Positions 1-8,316 of a stretch of 64,000 bases of DNA are shown here, in pieces; position 1 is the first letter of the stretch, and each line of letters starts with the position of its first letter. Under the pieces are notes generated by a model. The model had not been told where the DNA came from and searched no databases. It saw only the letters and a list, made by a program, of their open reading frames with translations. A program made the position numbers and the translations under genes. Source of the DNA: Paenibacillus silvae (GTDB lineage Bacteria > Bacillota > Bacilli > Paenibacillales > Paenibacillaceae). The DNA lies in NCBI RefSeq assembly GCF_014639235.1, contig NZ_BMFU01000002.1:638361-702360 (forward strand), read 5' to 3'.

Positions 1-171
1 CACAGCTGCCCCAAGGGCTAGTGAAAAGGCCATAAGGAGAAGCCTGCTTTTACGAAGTGATGACATTTGCTGCTGAATCAGCATGGACTTCCGCCGACCA
101 GCTTGTTTCCTTTGCCGTGCAGCTTGCTTGGTTGTTGATTGTTCGGCCTGCTTATTCCTTTGCCTTTTCAC
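1..171 (-). CDS. cydD: Probable CydD, N-terminal fragment (thiol/heme-linked ABC exporter)
   Basis: An open frame begins with GTG at 171 and runs off the left edge; 57 codons are visible. AGGAGG lies 7 bases upstream, so this start is well supported. The visible part is a very basic, Gln-rich leader of about 43 residues followed by the start of a hydrophobic helix (LLLMAFSLALGAAV). It begins 13 bp after the cydB stop. In Firmicutes cydAB is normally followed by cydC/cydD, the ABC exporter needed to assemble cytochrome bd, so CydD is inferred from position. No ABC motif lies inside the window. The long basic cytoplasmic leader before the first membrane helix is unusual. Confidence 0.6.
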   Translation of the reverse strand, partial: MKRQRNKQAEQSTTKQAARQRKQAGRRKSMLIQQQMSSLRKSRLLLMAFSLALGAAV

Positions 172-184
172 AAGACACCCTCCT

Positions 185-1198
185 TTATCTTTTTCCTTTG
201 ACATAATCGGCATCAAATAGAAACAGCCTGAATACCAGAATCAGGGAAGGAATGAGCAGACACAGTCCTCCAATAAATACAACGACAAGAGCGAATCCCA
301 TCGCTGGCGGGGTTGCGCTGCTGTGAATGGTGATATACGGATCCAGAATGTAAGGATACTGACCGATGCCATAGGCAAAGAACGCACAGAAAAATTGCAG
401 CATAACGCTGATAAATGCCAGTCCATAACGGCGACCGTTGTACAGCAGCCACATCGCTATCATGAAGAACGCCACGGATAAGGCGAGAAGCCACCAAAGG
501 TCCATCATATTTTGAAAATGACGCGCATTGTGCTGCCCCAGATATATAAAGGAGGTCAGGGCCAAAATGATTGTTGGGGTGCTCCAGAACAGCGCATAAT
601 TCCGCATGAGTTGAAGTGCAGCACCATCCTCTGCCCGCGAGGCGTAAAAGGTTAGAAACGAACTGCTGATAAATAAGACCGAAACGATGGCGAGACCAAC
701 GATGCTCCAGGACAACGGATTAGTCAGCAAGGCCCAATAGTCCAGCGACACGCTCTCACCCTGCTTCAGAATAAATCCCCCTTCCGACAAGGTTAGTGCC
801 ACGGACAGAGATGCGGGAATGAGCAATCCGGTCGCTCCATATAAAAACAGGTACACGATGTTGTTCTTAGAGCCATAATTTTCAAACGCATAGAACGAGC
901 CCCGAATCGCAAGTAGAATGACGGCAATACTGCCCGGAACGATCAATGCTGCGCCATAATATGAAGCCGTATCTGGAAAAAAACCGACGATGCCAATATA
1001 GAAAAATACAAAAAAAACATTCGTAATTTCCCATACAGGAGATAAATAACGGGAGATTAAACGATTAATCAGATGGTCCTGCTTGGTCAGGCGTGCGTAA
1101 AAGGCAAAAAATCCGGCTCCGAAATCAATCGATGCAACGATCAGATATCCGTACAGGAACAGCCAGAGTACCGAAATGCCAATCAATTCATAGCTCAT
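185..1198 (-). CDS. cydB: Cytochrome bd ubiquinol oxidase subunit II
   Basis: 337 residues, close to the usual length of CydB in Bacillus. It is a polytopic membrane protein rich in aromatic helices, with the family-typical start (ISVLWLFLYGYLIVASIDFGAG) where the second helix carries the conserved D-x-G-x-G. CydB pairs with CydA in a quinol:oxygen oxidoreductase with high oxygen affinity. Its ATG overlaps the cydA stop as ATGA, so the two are translationally coupled, and the cydD-like frame follows 13 bp later. Assigned from overall family resemblance and operon context. Confidence 0.95.
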   Translation of the reverse strand: MSYELIGISVLWLFLYGYLIVASIDFGAGFFAFYARLTKQDHLINRLISRYLSPVWEITNVFFVFFYIGIVGFFPDTASYYGAALIVPGSIAVILLAIRGSFYAFENYGSKNNIVYLFLYGATGLLIPASLSVALTLSEGGFILKQGESVSLDYWALLTNPLSWSIVGLAIVSVLFISSSFLTFYASRAEDGAALQLMRNYALFWSTPTIILALTSFIYLGQHNARHFQNMMDLWWLLALSVAFFMIAMWLLYNGRRYGLAFISVMLQFFCAFFAYGIGQYPYILDPYITIHSSATPPAMGFALVVVFIGGLCLLIPSLILVFRLFLFDADYVKGKR

Positions 1199-2574
1199 GA
1201 CAAATGTCCTCCCTTCCCTGCTTCAATAGCTTGATCCCGATCTTGCCTCGTCTTGAGCCATTTCTCCATTTCAAGCTCGGCCGGATTGTTATTGAACAGA
1301 CGTTTCAGAACGAGTGCACATATCACACCCAGCACAATATACAAGAGCAGGAAAACAAAAAATAAAATGCGTACACTCGGGGATGTCGTAGCAGCCTCCT
1401 CTACGCGCATGTATCCTCGAATAATCCAGGGCTGTCTCCCGATCTCGGCATAGAACCAGCCCATCTCTACTGCCAGAAAAGCAAGCGGCGCGCTGAGAGC
1501 AACCAGACGAAGCAGCCATTTGTTGAGCGGATTACGTTTCTTCCAGAGCACGAAGAGAAAGTACAAAGCAGACACAGCTAACAGCGCGAACCCGATACCT
1601 GCCATCACATCAAAGAGGTAATGCACCAGCAATGGCGGCTGCTCATCAGGCGGGAATTCGTTCAGCCCGGTGACCTCGGCATTAAAATCTCCAAAGGCCA
1701 GAAAGCTGAGCACCTTGGGCAGATGCAGTGCACCTATAATCTCGTGCTCGGCATTCAGCCAGCCCAGTAAAATCAAATCTGCACCACGTTCGGTCTCAAA
1801 ATGCCATTCTGCAGCTGCCAGCTTCTCCGGCTGATGCTCAGCCAAAAATTTGGCAGATACATCACCAGCAAGTGTATTTAGCAAACTGAACACCAGCACA
1901 ACGGCCATCATCAGATTTAAGCCTTTTTTGTGGTATGCTGATGCACCTCTTCTTAGCATCGCCAGCGCGGCGATGCCCGCGAGTAGAGCGGCTCCTGTAA
2001 CATAAGCAGAACTAAGCACATGAAATACCTTGGAGAATGATGCCGTATTTAACATGGCCTGCACGGGATTGACGGCTGCGAACTGCCCTGCCTGCATGAC
2101 AAAACCTTCTGGCTGATTCATAAATCCGTTCACAGTTGTAATAAAAACAGCCGACATGCCTGCTCCAGCTACAACGGGAATGGTTAACAGCCAGTGGATG
2201 TAAGGATTTTTGAACCGATCCCACGTGTACAGATAAATGCCCAGGAAGATCGCCTCGAAGAAAAACGCGAACACTTCCATAAATAACGGCAGTGCGATGA
2301 CATTGCCGGCCAGCTTCATAAAGTTTGGCCAGACCAGAGCCAGCTGCAGGGATATCGCCGTACCAGTCACCACCCCTACGGCCACGGAAATGACAAATCC
2401 TCGCGACCACCTCTTGGCCATCAGTATGTAATGAGGGTCCCGCTTGCGAATGCCGATGAATTCTGCAATCGAAATCATCAGGGGTATACCCACACCAAGT
2501 GTTGCAAAAATGACGTGAAAACCTAGGGTCAGACCTGTTACAAGTCTGCTCCATAACACCGTATCGATTGCCAT
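1195..2574 (-). CDS. cydA: Cytochrome bd ubiquinol oxidase subunit I
   Basis: 459 residues from the ATG at 2574, chosen because AAAGGAGG sits 9 bases upstream; an in-frame ATG at 2649 would add 25 non-conserved residues without a good ribosome site. Visible hallmarks are His20 in GFHVIFATLG (heme b595 ligand region), the helix FMEVFAFFFEAIFLG with the conserved glutamates, a second His in KVFHVLSSAYVTGA, and the GRQPW signature near residue 390. The quinol-binding loop is short, as in Gram-positive enzymes, which explains the length below the 522 residues of E. coli CydA. It is the first gene of cydAB(D), transcribed from a sigma-A-type promoter flanked by Rex-like operators. Confidence 0.96.
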   Translation of the reverse strand: MAIDTVLWSRLVTGLTLGFHVIFATLGVGIPLMISIAEFIGIRKRDPHYILMAKRWSRGFVISVAVGVVTGTAISLQLALVWPNFMKLAGNVIALPLFMEVFAFFFEAIFLGIYLYTWDRFKNPYIHWLLTIPVVAGAGMSAVFITTVNGFMNQPEGFVMQAGQFAAVNPVQAMLNTASFSKVFHVLSSAYVTGAALLAGIAALAMLRRGASAYHKKGLNLMMAVVLVFSLLNTLAGDVSAKFLAEHQPEKLAAAEWHFETERGADLILLGWLNAEHEIIGALHLPKVLSFLAFGDFNAEVTGLNEFPPDEQPPLLVHYLFDVMAGIGFALLAVSALYFLFVLWKKRNPLNKWLLRLVALSAPLAFLAVEMGWFYAEIGRQPWIIRGYMRVEEAATTSPSVRILFFVFLLLYIVLGVICALVLKRLFNNNPAELEMEKWLKTRQDRDQAIEAGKGGHLS

Positions 2575-2605
2575 CTTGTAATGCCTCCTTTGTTTTAAAT
2601 GTCTC

Positions 2606-2623
2606 ATGAGAAACAATTCACAA
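2606..2623 (-). promoter_or_regulatory. Second Rex-like site in the cydA leader
   Basis: Reads ATGAGAAACAATTCACAA on the plus strand. One half is a perfect TTCACAA and the other matches TTGTGAA at 5 of 7 positions, with the correct 4-bp centre. It lies downstream of the predicted cydA promoter, where a bound repressor would act as a roadblock; B. subtilis cydA also has several Rex sites downstream of its promoter. Confidence 0.45.
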
Positions 2624-2675
2624 TTCAAATGAAAGTGATAGATTGCCACTAGGCCCAGACCTAATATTCAAAATT

Positions 2676-2703
2676 AGTATATCCTCAATTTGAAGCAATT
2701 CAA
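2676..2703 (-). promoter_or_regulatory. Predicted cydA promoter
   Basis: On the minus strand -35 TTGAAT and -10 TATACT are separated by 16 bp, about 100 bp upstream of the cydA start codon. The two Rex-like sites lie on either side. Confidence 0.5.
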
Positions 2704-2761
2704 TCGATGACACGTCTTCGCCTCTAAACGTTCAAGAAAGGCTCAACACTTTCTGACAAGT

Positions 2762-2779
2762 TGGTGAAATTGTTCACAA
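2762..2779. promoter_or_regulatory. Rex (NADH/NAD+ sensing repressor) operator
   Basis: TGGTGAAATTGTTCACAA is an inverted repeat that differs from the Rex consensus TTGTGAA-W4-TTCACAA at one half-site base and one spacer base. It lies in the intergenic region shared by cydA and the GNAT gene, 17 bp upstream of the GNAT -35. Rex control of cyd operons is established in Gram-positive bacteria. Confidence 0.65.
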
Positions 2780-2795
2780 CCACCCTTTCGAGCTA

Positions 2796-2824
2796 TTGAT
2801 TTATCGGATGAAACCCATTATAAA
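2796..2824 (+). promoter_or_regulatory. Predicted promoter of the GNAT gene
   Basis: TTGATT and TATAAA separated by 17 bp on the plus strand. Transcription would start near 2831 and give a leader of about 110 bases that contains the tetranucleotide repeat. Confidence 0.5.
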
Positions 2825-2851
2825 AGCAACGATTTATGTTAAACTGAGGAA

Positions 2852-2891
2852 GCTTGCTTGCTTGCTTGTCTGATTGCTTGATTGCTTGATT
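2852..2891 (+). repeat. Short tandem tetranucleotide repeat
   Basis: Four GCTT units (2852-2868), then TCT, then alternating GATT and GCTT units to 2891. It lies in the predicted 5' leader of the GNAT gene, about 50 bp before the start codon and outside any reading frame. Confidence 0.7.
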
Positions 2892-2941
2892 CAGACAATA
2901 CAGTATTATTCGGATAAACCCATACATAAGGAGATGTTTTA

Positions 2942-3505
2942 TTGAATATTATTGAAGGTCCATTTGATCATATGTCGGTAACGACACGATTAGTGATCCG
3001 CCCATTACGGAACGAAGACTATGCGAACTGGCTGCATGAATTCGAAAACCGCGCTCCCTCCCTGCACCCATATGATCCTGGAAAAATAGATATGAGCGAA
3101 TGCACACAGGAATGGTTTGAACGACTCGTTGAACGGCACCAGGAATTGGCGCGTACCGATAAGGTTTATATATTCGGAGTATTCTGTAAAGAAGACGGCA
3201 CCCACCTGGGCATGATTGATATCGCCACGTTGGCCAGGGAACCATTTCAATGGGCCAGCTTTGGTTACACGATCCATAATCAGCATTGGAGAAACGGTTA
3301 TGGCAAAGAGGCCGTAAGCGAGGTGCTTCGTATTGCGGCTGAAATATTGAAGTTTCACCGCTTGGAGGCCCATATTAATCTGGATAATCATGCTTCGATC
3401 AAGCTTGCCGAACGTGTCGGCTTGCAATTTGAATGTGTCCGCAAAGGCTTTATATATGAACATGAGGAATGGGTGGATCATCTCGTTTATTACAAAAACC
3501 TGTGA
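2942..3505 (+). CDS. GNAT-family N-acetyltransferase (RimJ/RimL type)
   Basis: 187 residues. The start is TTG at 2942, preceded by AAGGAG at 8 bases; an ATG at 2933 hits a stop at once. The protein opens with the typical TTRLVIRPLRNEDY strand and carries the acetyl-CoA loop as NQHWRNGYGKEA (R/Q-x-x-G-x-G/A type), followed by the conserved asparagine region NLDNHASIKLAERVGL. Family members transfer acetyl groups from acetyl-CoA to N-terminal or small-molecule amines; the substrate cannot be told. It is monocistronic with a strong terminator behind it and is divergent from cydA. Confidence 0.85.
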   Translation: MNIIEGPFDHMSVTTRLVIRPLRNEDYANWLHEFENRAPSLHPYDPGKIDMSECTQEWFERLVERHQELARTDKVYIFGVFCKEDGTHLGMIDIATLAREPFQWASFGYTIHNQHWRNGYGKEAVSEVLRIAAEILKFHRLEAHINLDNHASIKLAERVGLQFECVRKGFIYEHEEWVDHLVYYKNL

Positions 3506-3536
3506 TACGGACTTCATCTATCTAAGATGTATATCT

Positions 3537-3573
3537 AAAAGGCAGCTGCCCATGTTCAGAGCAGCTGCCTTTT
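3537..3573. terminator. Bidirectional intrinsic terminator
   Basis: A 13-bp perfect stem (AAAAGGCAGCTGC with its complement, 3537-3549 and 3561-3573) and an 11-base loop. U tracts on both strands serve the GNAT gene and possibly the convergent DsbA-like gene. The rest of 3574-3696 shows nothing recognisable. Confidence 0.85.
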
Positions 3574-3696
3574 CATGTTGTTCAATTAACAAATTCACAT
3601 GTATTAATGTGACTTTTTCAAAGTATATCCTTCGGGGAATTTGTAATAACACATGGATAAATGTACTAATTCCACTGTTATCTTTTTCCTGAGACT

Positions 3697-4611
3697 TTAC
3701 ACCCGCTGAATAGCCATTTCATTTAGAATTTGCTGTACCCGGTAGGTGTTTTCTTGAAGTTGGGATTGTACATAAGACTCCACATCCTGCTGCTCGATGT
3801 CGTACAGTACTTCAATTTCTTTGGAAAACAGAAGATGTCCTTCTTCGATTTTGTGAGACAATGCTTTGATCGTCTTCGGCTGCGGTGTTTCACCCAGAAC
3901 CTGCTGCAGCGCTTGAACATACGTCTCCAGTGTGCGGGCCCCGACCACCTTGATGCCTTGCTGCTCTTTATTCACAATAATAATGGATGGAAAACCTCGA
4001 ACTCCCAGCCGGGCCACCATCTCGAAATCTTCTTCCAATAGATCTTGTGCCGATTGCTGTGATGCTGCCTCTACGATTTCTTTGCCATTCAGCCCCAGAT
4101 CATCAACAAGCTCAATAAGCACGTCATCTTCTCCGATATTACGATTCAATGCAAAAACAGCTTCACGTGCAGCTCTTAGAAACGCTTGCTCTTTCCCCGG
4201 AACCATGTGCTGAATGACTTTAAATACACGAGACGCCGGATAGGAAGACTGGATGGGATGGTCATACCACAAGGAACCGTCAATTGGCATCCGTGAGTGC
4301 TCCCCTACTTCTCTCCAATGTCCGCCTACATCTGAAGGCTTCTGAATCCCGTTTGCCCCATCAGAGAACCCTTCCCAGCTTGCTAACAAACCGCCCATTT
4401 TAGTTTCCACACGAAAATAATGACCGTACTCCTCTATAAACCGATTCAGCACAGGCTCCAGTGCCCAGCAGTGTGAACAGATCGGGTCTGTCGCATAATA
4501 CAACGTTACTTTTTTCTCTTCTTGCTTCAGATCAATAACCTGCATCTTTTCTTCATCATTTATACCGCATACACCTGTTTCCAGGTCACACATCATCGAT
4601 TCATGACTCAT
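3697..4611 (-). CDS. DsbA-family thiol protein (SpxH/FrnE-like)
   Basis: 304 residues from the ATG at 4611 (AAGGCGGG upstream). A thioredoxin-fold core starts near residue 36 with strand VTLYYATDP followed by the CxxC pair Cys45-Ser-His-Cys48. A helical insert follows and then the cis-Pro loop GVRGFPSIIIV near residue 205. It has no signal peptide, so it is cytoplasmic. The arrangement fits the group that contains SpxH (ClpXP adaptor for Spx) and FrnE-type dithiol isomerases; which role applies cannot be decided from sequence alone. An extra Cys pair lies in the N-terminal tail (Cys8, Cys15). It is divergent from an HxlR-type regulator. Confidence 0.8.
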   Translation of the reverse strand: MSHESMMCDLETGVCGINDEEKMQVIDLKQEEKKVTLYYATDPICSHCWALEPVLNRFIEEYGHYFRVETKMGGLLASWEGFSDGANGIQKPSDVGGHWREVGEHSRMPIDGSLWYDHPIQSSYPASRVFKVIQHMVPGKEQAFLRAAREAVFALNRNIGEDDVLIELVDDLGLNGKEIVEAASQQSAQDLLEEDFEMVARLGVRGFPSIIIVNKEQQGIKVVGARTLETYVQALQQVLGETPQPKTIKALSHKIEEGHLLFSKEIEVLYDIEQQDVESYVQSQLQENTYRVQQILNEMAIQRV

Positions 4612-4710
4612 CGTTATCCCGCCTTTTTGATCTTATTCAATAGATTAACTTGTGTTAGTATGATTATAATATCTATAATCTTTAGAACAAGTACGATTCT
4701 TTTTCTGACT

Positions 4711-4729
4711 AAGTATCAAAAAGTATACT
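4711..4729. promoter_or_regulatory. Possible HxlR operator between the DsbA-like and hxlR genes
   Basis: AAGTATCAAAAAGTATACT contains a direct AAGTAT repeat and the 8-bp palindrome AGTATACT. It lies about 70 bp upstream of the HxlR start in the divergent region. HxlR-family regulators often bind AT-rich AGTA/TACT repeats next to their own gene. The sequence shows the repeat; binding is inference. Confidence 0.35.
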
Positions 4730-4796
4730 ATTGAGTCACATCAAGGTTTTTCATAAAATCATTTGTTTCACAAAAAAATTCTCTGGGGGTTCTCGT

Positions 4797-5147
4797 ATGA
4801 AATATGACTTTAATTTTGATCAGCTTTGCCCGGCGACATATGCTTTTCAGGTGATTGGCGGCAAGTGGAATCTTCCGATTCTGGCTATTTTGAGTGAAGA
4901 TGACAGCATTCGATATAACGAGTTAAAAAGAAGACTTCCCGGGATCACACCAACGATGTTAACGAACTGCCTGAAGGACCTGATTCAATACGGAATTGTT
5001 CATCGGGAGCAGTACAACGAGATACCGCCAAGAGTGGAGTATTCTCTCACGCCATCCGGTAAGGAGCTGGTTCCACTCATTGAATCGATGGTGCTGTGGG
5101 GACAGAAAAATATGCAAAGAGTCACCGAATCACCGCAGAATGGATAA
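4797..5147 (+). CDS. HxlR-family winged-helix regulator
   Basis: 116 residues. The ATG at 4797 is preceded by GGGGG and begins directly with MKYDFNFDQLCPATYAF; an upstream in-frame ATG at 4731 would add 22 unconserved residues. Family hallmarks are Cys11 in LCPATYA, the helix VIGGKWNLPILAIL, the recognition helix ITPTMLTNCLKDL, and the wing VEYSLTPSGKEL. HxlR members such as YodB and HypR use the N-terminal Cys to sense quinones, aldehydes or hypochlorite. The neighbours (DsbA-like protein and Old Yellow Enzyme) suggest electrophile or thiol stress. Its last 18 bp overlap the convergent OYE gene. Confidence 0.88.
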   Translation: MKYDFNFDQLCPATYAFQVIGGKWNLPILAILSEDDSIRYNELKRRLPGITPTMLTNCLKDLIQYGIVHREQYNEIPPRVEYSLTPSGKELVPLIESMVLWGQKNMQRVTESPQNG

Positions 5148-6185
5148 ATGCTCCGTTGGATTATACGCAGTTATCGGAAGTCCGGATTGCCACCTTTGTA
5201 CCAAGTCGGGATTCGCAATAAATGGACGGCCAAAGGCTGCAAGGTCGATAACGCCGTCATGGATCGCCTTTTCCGCCGTCTGCAAATCAAGGTTCCCTAC
5301 TCCAATTACAATATGCTCCCATTGTGCCCTCACCGCCTGATGAAAGTGAAGTCCATCTGACCAGGCCTTGGTGTAATTTTCAGTCGAGGGATGCAGTATG
5401 GTGATGCCCGTTTCACGAAATAGCTCCAGATATGCGGCCAGTGTCTCTGCTTTAAGGGCCCATTCATAGGATGAATCGTCATCCTTTTTCTCGGAAAACC
5501 GGATGCTTATACGGTCTGCGCTAATTTCTTTTTGTACGGCTGCAATGATTTCTTTCAAAAAACGAAGTCTCTGCTGAAGGTCACCCCCATACTCGTCATT
5601 CCGTAGATTGCTCCGCTCATTGATGAATTGATCAATCAGATAGCCATGTGCTGCGTGAATCTCCACCCCGTCAAATCCCGCCAGAACCGCATTGCGAGCA
5701 GCCAGCTGAAAATGAGCAACCACGTCCTCAATCTCTCGAATCGTCATGGCATGAGGGAGTTCATAGGGTTTGTGAAGTTTATGAACCCTTCCTTCAGCCT
5801 GTATGCTTGATGGGGCCTGCGGCTTCCCGCCAATCAGGTCGGAATGCGACAGGCGTCCCACATGCCATAACTGCGCGATGATCGTGCCGCCATGCCGATG
5901 AACCGCCTCGGTTACTTTTTTCCATGAAGCCGTCTGTGTCTCCGTATATAATCCGGGTATGCCATAAGTCCCTTTGCCTGAGAGCATAGGGTTGATGCCC
6001 TCCGTAATGATTAGTCCCGCACCATCTCTGGCACGTTGTTCGTAATATGCGGCAATTTCTTCGGTTACTGTCCCATCCTCATCTCTTGCAAACCCCCGGG
6101 TCAACGGAGCCATCACGATACGATTACGCAGCTTCCACTGGTTGATCGTTACGGGTTTAAAAATGGCTAATTCTGAATTTGACAT
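5130..6185 (-). CDS. Old Yellow Enzyme family ene-reductase (NADH:flavin oxidoreductase)
   Basis: 351 residues forming an FMN TIM barrel. Motifs seen are RIVMAPLTRG near residue 25 with Thr (classical OYE/NemA type) where YqjM-type enzymes have Cys, HVGRLSH, the substrate-binding region VEIHAAHGYLIDQFINERSN followed by YGG, and the phosphate-binding end FGRPFIANPDLVQRW. These enzymes reduce the double bond of alpha,beta-unsaturated carbonyls, nitro compounds or quinones with NAD(P)H. The gene is divergent from a LysR regulator that probably controls it, and it overlaps the hxlR 3' end tail to tail. Confidence 0.9.
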   Translation of the reverse strand: MSNSELAIFKPVTINQWKLRNRIVMAPLTRGFARDEDGTVTEEIAAYYEQRARDGAGLIITEGINPMLSGKGTYGIPGLYTETQTASWKKVTEAVHRHGGTIIAQLWHVGRLSHSDLIGGKPQAPSSIQAEGRVHKLHKPYELPHAMTIREIEDVVAHFQLAARNAVLAGFDGVEIHAAHGYLIDQFINERSNLRNDEYGGDLQQRLRFLKEIIAAVQKEISADRISIRFSEKKDDDSSYEWALKAETLAAYLELFRETGITILHPSTENYTKAWSDGLHFHQAVRAQWEHIVIGVGNLDLQTAEKAIHDGVIDLAAFGRPFIANPDLVQRWQSGLPITAYNPTEHLSILR

Positions 6186-6301
6186 ATCAATTCCTTCTCT
6201 CTATTTGAAATTAAAGCTATTGTAGAATGGATAAGACATATCGTAAAATGATTAAAATATATAGGTGTATCACTCAGAGAGATACCTTGGAGGAGGCTGC
6301 C

Positions 6302-7165
6302 ATGGAATTATCCGATATCGATATCATGCTCGCCGTTGGTCGCTCGGGCAAAATCTCTCAAGCCGCCAAAGAGCTAAACTATGCCCAGTCCAATGTGACG
6401 ACACGTATTAAAAAGCTGGAGGAAGAATACCAGGTGCAGCTGTTTAACCGCTCTTCCAAAGGTGTGATGCCTACGGAAAAAGGAGAGCAGTTCCTTGCTT
6501 ATGCTGCACGCATTCGCAATCTGCTCTATGATCTGGAACAAGAGATGACAGACCCGGTGGAGCCATCCGGCACATTGCGTATCGGGATTGTGGAAACAGC
6601 CGCCTCACGTCGTTTCATCGACATTCTGAACGAGTATCAGATCTTGTATCCAGACGTGTCCATATCGCTTGTGAACGCCACCTCACCCAAGGTATTGCGG
6701 CATAAAATCGAGTCTTCCGAGCTCGATGGCGCTTTTATCAGCGGCGCTTGTGTTACAGAAGGGTTGAAGGTTGAATACGAGATGCAGGATACGGTTCACA
6801 TCATATCCAAACGGACCGACACCCCTCTGGAAACGTTTTGTCAACTTTCATGGGTTGTGTTTCCGCAAGGCTGTCCATATCGGGAAATTACGGAGAAATT
6901 CCTTGAGGAAGAAGGACTGTCTGCCAAAAAGCTGATTGAAGTCAGTACAATGGAAAATCTGCTCAGCTGCGTAGAATCCGGCATTGCGGTTACCATTATG
7001 CCATGCAGCGTTGTGCACAATCATCCCGAAGCCTATTCACTGCATGATCTGTCTGATGTACTCACGCCAACCTCCACCACTTTTGTACGGGGTGAGAATC
7101 GATATATCAGCAGCGCGCTTCAGCAGTTCATGAGACTGTTAAACGAGAAGTGTATCACCTTCTGA
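6302..7165 (+). CDS. LysR-family transcriptional regulator
   Basis: 287 residues from the ATG at 6302, chosen because GGAGGAGG stands 5 bases upstream; an in-frame ATG at 6227 lacks this site. The N-terminal winged helix-turn-helix is clear (AVGRSGKISQAAKELNYAQS, then VTTRIKKLEEE), followed by a two-lobe effector domain starting near GTLRIGIVETAAS. It is divergent from the OYE gene across about 115 bp, the usual layout of a LysR activator with its target. The effector is unknown. Confidence 0.9.
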   Translation: MELSDIDIMLAVGRSGKISQAAKELNYAQSNVTTRIKKLEEEYQVQLFNRSSKGVMPTEKGEQFLAYAARIRNLLYDLEQEMTDPVEPSGTLRIGIVETAASRRFIDILNEYQILYPDVSISLVNATSPKVLRHKIESSELDGAFISGACVTEGLKVEYEMQDTVHIISKRTDTPLETFCQLSWVVFPQGCPYREITEKFLEEEGLSAKKLIEVSTMENLLSCVESGIAVTIMPCSVVHNHPEAYSLHDLSDVLTPTSTTFVRGENRYISSALQQFMRLLNEKCITF

Positions 7166-7204
7166 ACTCGCAGGTCGTACTCCTTTTTGACAACAATTCA
7201 CATA

Positions 7205-7232
7205 TAAAAAAAGAGCAGCCCGGGGCTGCTCT
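7205..7232 (-). terminator. Terminator of the sigma/anti-sigma operon
   Basis: A GC-rich 9-bp stem (AGAGCAGCC/GGCTGCTCT) followed on the minus strand by TTTTTTTA. It also lies 40 bp after the LysR stop and may stop that transcript from the other side. Confidence 0.8.
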
Positions 7233-7308
7233 CTTCGATTCCAATGTAACCTATTATATTTAACATATATACTTCATGCTGCATCTAAACTGCTTCCTGC
7301 TCCATTTA

Positions 7309-8316
7309 TTAACCCAAGCTGTTCCAGAATTTCCGGAATCCCCCTTGCTCTACTTCAAAAAATACAGGCACATGACCGTAACGCACCAACCCTTCTTCTC
7401 CAAACAGCACAAGGGCAACCGTTGTTTTATCTTCCAAAGTCAAGTAAATCAGTTTGCGATCTTCCTTTCCATAGAGCCGTTCTTCCAGTTCCGGGGTTGA
7501 TGCAACTGGTTTTGCATTATACAACGCCTCCACAAAATCGTTCAGTGCGCCACCCACAGAAAGGTTTTGCAGCTGCTGCAAACCGTTGTTCCAGCTATCA
7601 AAGCTTTCCCAGTGTGCGCTTGTCACATGGTCCTTGATGTTAAGCTTGCCAATCAAGTCAGCACCGCCGCTGATCGTCATATCATTCGTTTTATCAAACA
7701 GCTGCGCATATACTTGACCGTCTATGTCGGTATAAGACATCACCCGAAAATCGGTATCATATCCTTTCACAGCGTAGATATCTGCCTCGCCGATCGTCGA
7801 AGCCAGTTCTTTGTAGTCGTCCTTACTGCTCAACTCATGGATGCCGCCGCTAGTTGTACCGAGCTTCGCACCTCGGAGCGCCAAAGCGTCCGCGCCTTCC
7901 AGCGTCGTTGCAGATTCCGTATACACATGGTCATGATAAACAACTAACGCCAGCATGCTTGCCTTAATCCCCTTGTCATCACCACTCGGTAACTCCGTTT
8001 TCGGAATAACGACCGGCCCTTTAGATAAAATATTCTCACCATCGGATGCAGCAGGACGGAGAATATCATTGGATGCTACCTCTATAGCGGGTGAAGCCGG
8101 TGAAGTCCCATTCCATTGCTGCCATACGGTCGGTGCCGCAAGCCCAATGCTTGCTGCGACCACAACGCTTGCCGCGATATACAACGATTTACGAGGTCGT
8201 CTAGACATTGCACGCCGTGCATTTACATTTTGTTCCATGCGTTTTTTCATCTGCTCATCTGCTTTCATATGATGCACCGCTTTCTTGTATTGTTGTTTAA
8301 ATTGCTGCTCGTTCAT
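7309..8316 (-). CDS. Membrane anti-sigma factor of the adjacent ECF sigma factor
   Basis: 335 residues. A basic cytoplasmic N-terminus of about 43 residues (many Lys, Arg and Gln) precedes one transmembrane helix at about 44-63 and a large extracytoplasmic domain without recognised enzyme motifs. The ATG overlaps the sigma factor stop by 4 bp, the standard sigma/anti-sigma arrangement. The role, holding the sigma factor at the membrane until a surface signal arrives, is inferred from this arrangement and topology. No zinc-type HxxxCxxC motif is present in the N-terminus, so it is not a classic ZAS-domain protein. Confidence 0.75.
   Translation of the reverse strand: MNEQQFKQQYKKAVHHMKADEQMKKRMEQNVNARRAMSRRPRKSLYIAASVVVAASIGLAAPTVWQQWNGTSPASPAIEVASNDILRPAASDGENILSKGPVVIPKTELPSGDDKGIKASMLALVVYHDHVYTESATTLEGADALALRGAKLGTTSGGIHELSSKDDYKELASTIGEADIYAVKGYDTDFRVMSYTDIDGQVYAQLFDKTNDMTISGGADLIGKLNIKDHVTSAHWESFDSWNNGLQQLQNLSVGGALNDFVEALYNAKPVASTPELEERLYGKEDRKLIYLTLEDKTTVALVLFGEEGLVRYGHVPVFFEVEQGGFRKFWNSLG

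Noticed and set aside
2852..2891. The tandem repeat as a CRISPR array
   Set aside because: Units are 4 bases without spacers; no cas genes or 25-35-base repeats are present anywhere in the window.
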